From NCBI RefSeq assembly GCF_019175285.1, contig NC_056522.1:33476865-33540864 (forward strand): a stretch of 64,000 bases of DNA, written 5' to 3'. The position numbers and the translations under genes were made by a program. The notes under the pieces were generated by a model that made no database searches, was not told the DNA's origin, and was given only the letters and a program-made list of their open reading frames with translations. Shown piece by piece: positions 56,101 to 64,000 of the stretch (within the stretch, counting starts at the first letter, position 1; the number at the start of each line of letters is the position of its first letter). The stretch is from Sceloporus undulatus (Eukaryota > Chordata > Lepidosauria > Squamata > Phrynosomatidae).

Positions 56101-59100
56101 GAAACAGCTTAATTATTGAATCACAGTTTACAGTCGGCCCTTCTTATACACAGATTTTTTTATACATGGATTCAAGCATCCACGGTTTGAAAATGTTCAA
56201 AAAAGGTATAAATTTCAAATATCAAACCTTGATTTTCCATTTTTATAAGGGATACCATTTTGCTATGTCATTATATTTAATGGGACTTGAGCATACACGG
56301 ATTTTGTTATCCGCAGAGGATCTTGGAACCAAACCCCAGCGTATAACAATGGTCCACTGTATAAGATTTCTGTGTAATTTCTTATAAAGCAGGGGTGTGT
56401 GGCCTGTGGTCCTCTAGATGCTGCTAAAAGTAAGGGATAATGGGAGGTCTGCAGATTTTTCACTCTTGTAAAGGCTACAGCAAAACAAGTAAAAAGATGG
56501 TTTTAAAATGCTCAGCAAGACTTTTACTATTCTTGAAAAGAGTGTTCAGAATGTCACAATAGTATAAGACAATAGTATTAAAATAGTAATAAATGCATAC
56601 TGGTGACCTTTTTATTTTTAATATATGCTTTAAAATATTTTTAATTTTGAACACAGTTTTGGATTGCATCTGCATTGCAGAAACAATGCTGCTTGATACC
56701 ACTTTAAATATCACAAGAGGGGCCTTCTTGGTGGTTTCCCCCAAATTTTGAAACTTCTCAGGGAACTAGGTGACACTGCTTTAACTGTCTTGGCTCCATC
56801 ATATGGAATCCTGGGATTTGTAGTTTTTTTGTGGCACCAGAATACTGACAGAGAAGGCTAAAAATATCTCATAAAACTACAAATCCTAGAATTCCACAAC
56901 ATAACATTGAGCAATGGCAATCAAAGTGATGTCAAACTGCACTATTTTTGCAGTATATATGCAGTTTTGCTTGGTTTGCTCACAAGAAGTTAGATAGTTA
57001 AAATTATATTTTAACCATTTTCTGTGTGTTTTATCTATATTTTTCTGTATTGTATTGCTTTTAATTTTGCAATCAGTTACATACATTCTAAGTTCTGGTA
57101 GTGGAAGCGAGGATATAAAATGATAAACTTAATGTTCCACAGATGGTTAAGAAGTATGCACTTCAATTATATTTTCTTCTTACTGATTTTTGTCAAATCT
57201 TTTCCTTGGCCTTTTCTATGAAACCCACCTAAAGCAGCATACTTACCTCTGGTTGGTGATGTTTGGGTTTATATACTGTCTAGAAAATAATCTGCAACCC
57301 AGCTCAAGAAAGTAAATCTTAAAAGCCAATATATTTTACAAGCCAATAAAACAACAACATGATCATTAAAATAATTTCACTGGAAAAGAAATCCTGATTC
57401 AAAACCATTTGAAGGACAAATACTGCAATATTTACATAAGGATGAGATTGCCATTCACTCAGCCTACCTATTCTCAGGCTTCCACGAAGAAGTGATTTTC
57501 CAACACCAAGGTTGGAATGGTGGAAAAATACTTCAGTAGCAGGAGAGCTACCACAGGCAAAGGATGCTGGTTCTCTCAATATGCTTTTCTGTTGTGCTTC
57601 CAAATTATATACAGCCATTACAAATAATTGTCTTTTTAACCATGCCACTGTTTTATGTGCTATAGAAATGTCTTGCCATGTTATATATTGTTGCATTATG
57701 GCTTTGGGTTTTTTTTTTTAATTTATTTTACTATTACATTTCATGTTACTATTTTTGACAGGTTTCTAATAATTAATTGTTCATACCAGTGATACTGGCA
57801 CTTTTGCACTAATCAGTTTCTTCTAAATGTTTCATAGCTTAATTTCTTTTCATAATATAACAGCTGCATAATACAGCTCAGTATCCGCTGTGGATTTGTT
57901 CCAGAACCCCCTGTGGATACCATGGATGCTAGTCCCATTATATATAGTGGCATAGTAAAATGGTGCCTTTTATATAAAAATAGCAAAATCAAGGTTTGCT
58001 GTTTGGATTTTGCAGGGAGGGGGGAATTTTCAAGCCATGGATGGTTGAATCCATGGATAAAAAAATCTGTGGATATGGAGACCCGACTGTACCATTTTTA
58101 TCTCTTGACACAGATCCATGTAAATGTCACTTGGATGAAGATCTAGAAGAGAAAGAAATAGATAAAATACTTGCACGCTCAAAAATTACCAGCCAAGTCA
58201 AGGTAATAACATATACATGCTTCAGATTAACTTTAGCTCCTTGAATTTATTCTTTAGATTCTTTGGTTTTGTGCCCATACATTGTAACTTGTCCGTTAAT
58301 GCAGAGGGAGAACTTCTAACCTTGGGACATTCTGACATCCCTCAAATGGCCATTCTCCTTCCCCATTACACTGTTGTTCAGTGAGTTTTCTAGTTTTTTA
58401 GCAACCCACCCCCTCTGCAATTCTAAAAGCTTAAAATGCTTCCACTGTCAGTAATACCTTTAAACTAAAATATGCTGGCAGTTTTGGTCTCACCCTTTTG
58501 CAGTTGGCCCCACATGCCAGCAGAATACAGTCTCCCTCCTCAAGATTTTTTTTCTGAAATTGAATTTGTTCCTCGGGTTCCTTATTCTTGCATGAATGTG
58601 CTTGATTTCTGTAAAAGAAATCAAAGTCCTCACAAGGCCTAATGAGAGGGCAGATTGAAGTTTAGTTGTGTTTACCTTTTGTCTGTGTTCTTTTTAGTGG
58701 CCAGCACTGGGGCAGTTAGTTTTTTTCTTCCATGTTGGAGAGATTTGGAACAATTAAGCCAAATAAAGACATTGATCTGAAACAGCTTCATCTCCACAAG
58801 CCATTAGCATCTACTTGGCCAAAAGTGAACAGCCTGTTCCTCTCCGTGCAACCAAAGTTGAGAGATCAACTGTTTACGCCATTGCAAAAGGAACTGTTCG
58901 ATATTATGAACTCCTACAAGGATCTCTTCTACCCAGAGAGGACTGCTTTAAGAAATGGAGAAGAAGTTCGTCATGTCTACTGCCTCCATGCGTTGAACCA
59001 TGTCTTGAAGGCAAATGCCCAGGTGCTTAGCAATAATGCCAAGCGAAGGGACCAGAAACCTGGAACTGATGACGATTGTTTCAGGGATCAAGGACTCACT

Positions 59101-60212
59101 AGGCCAAAGGTGAAAGGTTTTTCTTGAACTCTGTAGTCATTATGTGGATGACATAACTTGCACTATATTGTAATAGCCTCAAATGGAGGAATATAGCCTT
59201 AAATGGAGAAAGTAAAGACTTCCTTCAGAAATACCCCAGCAGTTGTGGAAATGAGTAGTGGTGGAAACACAGAACTATTCATTACTACTGGGTGGTTACA
59301 AGGGTGGAGAGAGTATACTGAATGATTGATTTTCTGCATAACTGGAGACAACTATTAACTGTGCCTGCCTGAGGATTAAGGTCTGCTGGGGAAGCCCTCC
59401 TACATGTCCCCCCAGTAAGGTCAATACTCTGTTTAGGGATCTAAAAGAGGGACTTTTCAGCTGTGGCACCCTAACTGTAGAATGCTTCCCCCTTGGAAGA
59501 CTGGCTGGTACCAACATTCATTTCATTTAGACACAAAGTTAAAACTTGGCTATTTATGAAGGCTTCATTAATTCATACCAAATATTGTTCTACATAGTTT
59601 TAAAAACTTTAAAATCTATTTTTAACTCAGGTTTTAACTCATGTTGATATAAGGTGGGATATAAATATTTTATAAATGCGTTTTTCCATGAGTTCAGAGT
59701 TGTTGTGCAGTAAGATATGAAATGTTTGTACTCATCAAGGTTGCAACCCGTGCCAACTGAGTTTCTGTATAATGCAAAACTCCAGGCCACACTTGCTTTT
59801 TAAACATGGGTACAACATGTACTTGAATGCAAACAGCAAAACACACAAGTCACAATTCTTGTTTTGTCCAGGACCTCTCATTTCTGTGTGCCTTCAAGAT
59901 GGCGGTTAGCTTATTGTGATGCCATGAATTTCATAGAGTTTTCTTAGGCAAGTAGTACTAAGAGGCGGTTTGCTATTAGTAAAGTATTAACATACTTTAC
60001 ATAAAACACCCACAAAGCTTGCTCTGATGATTAGATGTACCCCTACAGGCTATTTTGGGGCTCTAATAGTTGGGTACTGGCACAATTTTGGCTTTGGTCC
60101 TGTTTGTTTTCCCTTCTTGATAAAACAAATGTGATTAGGGATTCACCCTGCAATAATGTATAATAAGTTGTGCCTTAGAGTGGAACATCCATTTTCTGTT
60201 CAGTCTCTACTA

Positions 60213-60261
<49 letters not shown>

Positions 60262-61256
60262 TATAAAGCACTGTAAATTTACATAGCGCTGTACATAACA
60301 ATCTTTTAGTCGGACGGTCGGACACGACACAACAGGAATAAATGAAGCCTATATATTTGTTCAATTGCACACTCTCGTAGCAGCCTATTTTTTCTTGGTG
60401 CATTGGATGATAATTGGAGAAGGAGTCTTTCCAATGGTACTCCTTGTTTTTGGAATACCATTTAGAGGCAGGCTCACCTGGCTACTCTGTTTTTAGGCAC
60501 CACCCATTGGATTGTACTGTAAATACATAAATGTCACAATGTGATAAGTTGATTAGGTACCACAAATATCTAATAAACTAAAGTTGGAGTGTGGGTGTAC
60601 CAATGGCTTTTCCACAATAATATATTTCTGTAGCAGGTTTTATAACAAAGAGAGCCAGTTTGATAGGGTGGCTGGAAAAGTAGAACTAAAACATGGACGA
60701 CCAGGGTTCAAAACCCTGCTTGAACATGAAGTTCACTGGGTGAACTTGGGCCAATCACTGTCTTTCAGCCATAATCTACTTTGTAGGATTGTTATGAAAA
60801 TAAAAATGAAAAATGTCAGTGGTTTCGTTAGGGTTAGTGTTGCCCCAGTGTGGTAACTCATACTGTCATCCCCAGGTTGCCTGGAACACCAGCCAGCTGC
60901 CCCCCACCCCTCCACCAGCCAGGCCATCTTTTCCATGGTGGAGGTGGGATACTGCTGTTGCTGAACAGCTCCACCAGACGCAGAAGGGGCTACTATCTCA
61001 CACTAAGTGGAACTGATTTACATTTCTCTCCATAGGTACTGGTAGTGGTGCCCTTCCGAGAATCTGCTTTACGCGTGGTCCACATTTTAATTGGCCTCCT
61101 TGAATCGGCAAGTCAAAAGAAAATTGATGTGAGTAACAAAAAAACGGTTTAAGGGAGAGTTTGGCTCAGATCCAGAAGAGAAACCTCCAAATCTGAAAAG
61201 GCCAGAAGATTATGAAGCTGTTTTTGCTGGAAACATTGATGACCACTTCAGAATAG
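49596..61256 (+). CDS. UTP25: UTP25 (DIEXF), SSU-processome protein, N-terminal part, seven exons
   Basis: A nucleolar factor of the U3-containing small-subunit processome, needed for 18S rRNA maturation, with a degenerate DEAD-like helicase fold. Exons 49596-49699, 51408-51447, 52298-52541, 55246-55452, 58114-58202, 58698-59109 and 61036-61256 cover about residues 1-438 of a family protein of about 756. Conserved blocks include [95 protein letters not shown] and [20 protein letters not shown]. The first third is highly acidic. Exons 6 and 7 each hold one extra base in a T or A run, so the literal sequence is frameshifted twice; this may be assembly error. The remaining exons lie beyond 64000. 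Confidence 0.93.
50060..50102. repeat. (GT)n(AT)n microsatellite
   Basis: GTGTGT run passing directly into TATATA. UTP25 intron 1; an (ATT)n stretch lies just upstream near 50008-50028. Confidence 0.9.
50406..50472 (-). mobile_element. CR1 LINE 3' fragment
   Basis: ATCCATAGAGTTGGAAGAGC and CACCCAGTCCAAACCC, cut by a family B MITE. Confidence 0.65.
50473..50680. mobile_element. Palindromic MITE (family B)
   Basis: AAGACACATTGCAAAAATGA to TACATTATTTCTGCCATG, with CACCAGAGCTCTCTGATAG at the centre. It abuts a CR1 fragment. UTP25 intron 1. Confidence 0.7.
51408..51447 (+). CDS. UTP25: UTP25 exon 2
   Basis: Acceptor CCTTTCAG|GGATTC, donor GAACTG|gtaagt. It encodes [13 protein letters not shown], matching the human KEAKPQICQL region. 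Confidence 0.88.
52298..52541 (+). CDS. UTP25: UTP25 exon 3, acidic region
   Basis: Acceptor ATTGTTAG|TCTGAA, donor GAATCAG|gtagtg, phase 1. It encodes [17 protein letters not shown] followed by a dense Asp/Glu/Ser tract, typical of nucleolar processome proteins. Confidence 0.93.
52542..55245 (+). other. UTP25 intron 3
   Basis: Contains the family H MITE at 53409. The 53640-54340 stretch looks like an old interspersed repeat I cannot classify. Open stretches near 54364-54782 have no recognisable protein. Confidence 0.5.
53409..53529. mobile_element. hAT-like palindromic MITE (family H)
   Basis: AGTGGTTCTCAGACTTTGGG at the left mirrors CCGAAGTTTGAGAACCACT at the right; CTACTCCCAGAAGTCCCAG is inside. 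UTP25 intron 3. Confidence 0.7.
55246..55452 (+). CDS. UTP25: UTP25 exon 4
   Basis: Acceptor TATCATAG|GTAATG, donor ATGAAAG|gtaaca. It encodes [20 protein letters not shown] and [13 protein letters not shown], the most conserved motif of the N-terminal half. Confidence 0.93.
56129..56361. mobile_element. Tigger/mariner-like MITE
   Basis: TACAGTCGGCCCTTCTTATA to AACAATGGTCCACTGTA with GTTATCCGCAGAGGATCTTGG. TA at both borders. UTP25 intron 4. Confidence 0.72.
56664..56966. mobile_element. Palindromic MITE (family B, enlarged)
   Basis: ATCTGCATTGCAGAAACAAT to GCACTATTTTTGCAGTATAT with mirrored GGCTCCATCATATGG / CATTGAGCAATGG. It is about 90 bases longer than its relatives. UTP25 intron 4. Confidence 0.6.
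57872..58091. mobile_element. Tigger/mariner-like MITE next to UTP25 exon 5
   Basis: TACAGCTCAGTATCCGCTG to GATATGGAGACCCGACTGTA. It contains GGATACCATGGATGC and its mirror ATGGTTGAATCCATGGAT. It ends 22 bases before the exon 5 acceptor. Confidence 0.7.
58114..58202 (+). CDS. UTP25: UTP25 exon 5
   Basis: Acceptor TTGACACAG|ATCC, donor GTCAAG|gtaata. It encodes [20 protein letters not shown] and [11 protein letters not shown] Tigger-like MITE ends only 22 bases before the acceptor. Confidence 0.88.
58698..59109 (+). CDS. UTP25: UTP25 exon 6, with one extra base in a T run
   Basis: Acceptor TCTTTTTAG|TGGCC, donor CCAAAG|gtgaaa. It starts WPALGQL. After a run of seven Ts at 58720-58726 the frame must shift by one base to continue as [18 protein letters not shown] and [20 protein letters not shown]. 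Length 412 is one more than the 411 needed for phase 0 at both ends. A T6 run would restore LVFSS. Confidence 0.93.
59340..59700 (+). mobile_element. L2-type LINE 3' end
   Basis: Translated pieces [22 protein letters not shown] and [14 protein letters not shown] match the L2 ORF2 C-terminus with several breaks. It ends in ATAAGGTGGGATATAAATAT, an L2-like tail. UTP25 intron 6. Confidence 0.7.
60213..60330. repeat. (ATT)n microsatellite with LINE-tail repeat
   Basis: (ATT)n, then TTTATAAAGCACTGTAAATT and AGCGCTGTACATAACAATCT. UTP25 intron 6. Confidence 0.85.
60648..60812 (+). mobile_element. tRNA-derived SINE related to type 2
   Basis: AGAGCCAGTTTGATAGGGTG, GGACGACCAGGGTTCAAAACC (B box) and ACTTGGGCCAATCACTGTCT. 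The tail differs from type 2. UTP25 intron 6. Confidence 0.65.
61036..61256 (+). CDS. UTP25: UTP25 exon 7, with one extra base in an A run
   Basis: Acceptor CTCCATAG|GTACTG, donor AGAATAG|gtacgg. It encodes [20 protein letters not shown], reaches IDVSNKK and then meets a run of seven As at about 61138-61144 where six would continue as [20 protein letters not shown]. As written, the frame hits TAA two codons later. The exon should leave phase 1. Confidence 0.92.
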
Positions 61257-61668
61257 GTACGGAAATTTTGTGATGAGTAATTTTAACCTGCCAAACAATT
61301 TGACAAGTATTGTTATTGTTCATTGTGTTGCAATGTCATTTGAGAAAACAACAAACTTTTTAGATGTATTCTTTTTCCCCGGTGGAAAATTCCATTGTAT
61401 GGGCGGGGGGGGGGGGGGGGAGAGCTATGGAAAATTCTTTCAGTGGGAAGAATTCCACTCCAGATCATCAGAAGTCATATCTATGTAAGAATATATGTGC
61501 AGACCATATGTCCTCCACAGGTGTTTCAATGGACAGATCTGTACTGGAAAGCCATGATTCAAAATGCACATGGCTAGAATTAGCATGTTTTGTGTGAATG
61601 AATTCATGTGTTGCCTATGCACAGGTGATTTCCTCGTTAGAATTTTTCATGTGTAAATAGGCTTTTAG

Positions 61669-61922
61669 TACAGTGGTGCCCCGGGATACGAAATGATCGC
61701 GTTACGAAATTTCCGGGATACGAAAAAGTTAGATTGGAAAAAACTGTTCCGGGTTACGATATTTTTTTCGGGTTACGAAATTTATTTCGGCGCGAAATTC
61801 AAACGCAAAGCGCGGCTAGCGGCTTTCCAGCGCTAACGGAAAGCCTTTTCGGGTTGCGAAATTATCCGGTTACGAACGGAACGGCGGAACGAATTAATTT
61901 CGTAACCCGAGGTAGCACTGTA
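61669..61922. mobile_element. CpG-rich Tigger/mariner-like MITE
   Basis: TACAGTGGTGCCCCGGGATACG to CGTAACCCGAGGTAGCACTGTA, long matching inverted ends with TA borders. It has many intact CG dinucleotides and repeated GGGTTACGA / GGGATACGA motifs. UTP25 intron after exon 7. Confidence 0.8.
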
Positions 61923-63856
61923 TGTATTTTTCTCTCTATATATATACAGTATATATATCTATAGGTATACTGTATGTATATAAGCCCCTGATTAGAACAT
62001 TGGTGTAAGTGATCATGCTGGATTAAGTTTCACATGTATAACATTTCAAATAAAACCCTACCTGTCCATCTGATTTTAAGTCTGCCTACCTAAGCCTGAG
62101 ACACTGTGCTTGCCAAAGTAAGCAGCACTGATTGGGTTAATAGGCTAGCATTACTATGAGAGGGCTTCATCATATATGCTGCCTTATGAACAAGTTAAAT
62201 GTGTGTATTTAAATCCTGGTTGCCTGTTTTATGTTATTTTTGCTGTGTTACACACTAAAGCATCCTGATATTCCCTGCCTAAATATTGCTTCTTTTTCTG
62301 TATCTTCTAAATCAGAGTTGCACCTTGTCTTTAAGCCAAATCATGTTCCCAGTGGTCATTCAGAATAATGAGTCCACTTAAAAGCAAATCCTCTACTCCC
62401 TGTATACTTTATTTTAGAATTACATAGGATGAGGAGATGGATCCTGTTGTATTTGGATAACTGCTTGCTAGGTTTGAACCAGTCTAAAATCAGAATTTCA
62501 CAAATTTCTGTGAGTGCCACTGCATGCACAGTCCCAGTTAGCAACTATGGATCATTTGACGAAAGGATGGGAAATGGAGGACCAGATGTATTGTTCCCCC
62601 CCCCCCCCAGTCCCACTGCCCAGCTGCACCTGTTGCCTATTCCTCCCCATCAGTGGAAAAGAGAGGTATTAAGTGTGCCACAGCTTCCTCAGCACAGCCA
62701 CAGGGGATTATGGAGAAGCTGGTTGGGTCTGAATCAGCACAGAACTGTATTCTGCTCTGTTCTGTCCAGCTCATTCTATTGATCTGTGAGAGGCTGGAGT
62801 ACACCATGGCATTTCAGGAGTCAAAATTGTAGTGTGTGAGAGAGTTGTTGTTGTGTGCCGCTTCTGATCCAGCTATTGTGTTGCTTTGCAAAATGATGTC
62901 CATATAGTCAGAATGCATGTGATTTCTAGCTGAGCTCTTGTGCATACTGGCATGTTGGTTGAGCAAAATATACGTTAAGACTATTTCAGAAATCAGTGAT
63001 TTCATGACTTCAGTCTGTTTTGCAGTGAACTTTTCTTACAGCTTGATGCCTGCACCTCCTGTAATGTGAAGGCAGCCTTCACACTTAATATTACCTAAAG
63101 ATATTGTCTCTGAAAGGTACTGAATGACAAAACAGCACCTGCGGAAATTAGTACCTTAATACAACTGGCAGTCTACATTTTAGTTACGTTGCCAAGGTGT
63201 TCCCTTCAGTTTTCCTCCTCCTGTCTCATCCACTTAGTAGCTGTGCTGAAAGAAACAGTTATTTTCTTTTCTGCATGGTTTGAGTTTTGTCTGTAATATC
63301 AGTTGATACATTGGCCTTGCATTAAAACAGAGGCAGGAAACTGCCATTCTTTCCCTCTCTGCATGTACTGCCTAAAATGACAAAACAGAACTGGACAGAA
63401 GTTTTGAAAAACAGGTATTTTTGAAGCTAAACAATGCAGGAAGGCCCTGCAGCCTATTTAAAAAGGAAGTTATTGCTCCTGGAAACTTCCAGGAGAGTTA
63501 AGTCACCCTTTTGTGGGCTGGAGAGAAAAAAAAAGGGCAGTTTGGGGAGTGTGAGATGTCAAGAAACACAAAAATAACCTGGGGGGGGGGGAGAACAAAC
63601 ATGGCCTGTGGCTGTACAATGTCTACACTGTCAGATAGAACGGGGTGGGTAACACCCAGGTGGCAGGCTGTGGGTGAGGCCCTGCAAGTTTCTGCAGCCC
63701 TTGACAAGCCTTCCCACCAATAGTTTCCCTGCAGAAGTAAGATTTCTACTTTCCTATTTATAAACAAATTAATTGCAGGTCCACAGTTACATTTATGCAA
63801 AAGAAACATTTATGCAAACTTAAGGCTTTACCTTATTTTTATAAAAATCATTTTCA
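61923..63856 (+). other. UTP25 intron after exon 7
   Basis: No exon recognised. It has a C run near 62587-62600 and a G run near 63580-63590, otherwise unclassified sequence. Confidence 0.5.
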
Positions 63857-64000
63857 GTGGCTTACCCAGAAACAGCAGAAGACAGCACCCCAAACCTCTG
63901 GCAGTACTTCCAGCTTCCAGAACAACATTTCTGGGTCAGCAAAAATGTTAGTAGTGGCCCATCAAGAGTTGAGAGGATTCAGAACTTGCTTTCTGACCCA
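63857..64000 (+). other. Open segment after an acceptor-like site, cut by the window end
   Basis: After CATTTTCAG the sequence stays open to the edge in a frame that fits UTP25 exon 7 phase (VAYPETAEDSTPNLWQYFQL...). It does not resemble the next human UTP25 exon (VAILQRSIRLYAPFYSSD). A second frame is also open. It may be chance, a novel exon, or an unrecognised repeat. Confidence 0.2.

Overview
This is vertebrate nuclear DNA, most likely from a squamate reptile (a lizard; iguanian is possible but I cannot prove it). Coding sequence is split into short exons with GT-AG introns. The AT-rich non-coding DNA is packed with CR1 and L2 LINE pieces, two tRNA-derived SINE families of the kind common in lizards, many short palindromic DNA-transposon derivatives (MITEs), simple repeats and one SPIN-type hAT element. 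No bacterial features, no CRISPR array and no recognisable retrovirus or LTR element were found. There is one 10-base N gap (17203-17212), so this is an assembled scaffold.

Four genes are present. (1) TRERF1, + strand, from before the window to a stop at 19221 with a long 3' UTR: 12 exons carrying three C2H2 zinc fingers, an ELM2 domain and a SANT domain, all joined in consistent phase. (2) MRPS10, + strand, 27155-32933: complete, 7 exons, 200 aa, with a GC-rich ETS-type promoter. (3) An unnamed gene on the - strand, about 49150 down to 40196: one non-coding and five coding exons predict a 174-aa protein with an RG/RGG-rich first half and a proline-rich second half. I do not recognise its family. 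(4) UTP25 (DIEXF), + strand, from 49596 and running out of the window: seven exons cover about the first 438 residues. Two of these exons each carry one extra base in a homopolymer, which breaks the frame.

Layout: 1-24660 TRERF1 and its UTR; 24661-27040 repeat-rich spacer ending in an inverted minisatellite array; 27040-32933 MRPS10; 32934-39000 spacer with the SPIN element and nested MITEs; 39000-49170 the RG/proline-rich gene; 49113-49595 a shared head-to-head promoter; 49596-64000 UTP25. TRERF1 and MRPS10 are neighbours in the same orientation in human (6p21), whereas human UTP25 lies on 1q32, so the window joins two loci that are separate in human.

TRERF1 acts in chromatin-linked transcription control, MRPS10 in the mitochondrial ribosome and UTP25 in nucleolar 18S rRNA processing. 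The head-to-head pairing of UTP25 with an RGG-type protein hints, by inference only, at a shared link to RNA or ribosome biogenesis. Exon coordinates come from reading splice sites and checking codon phase by hand. Repeat boundaries are approximate.
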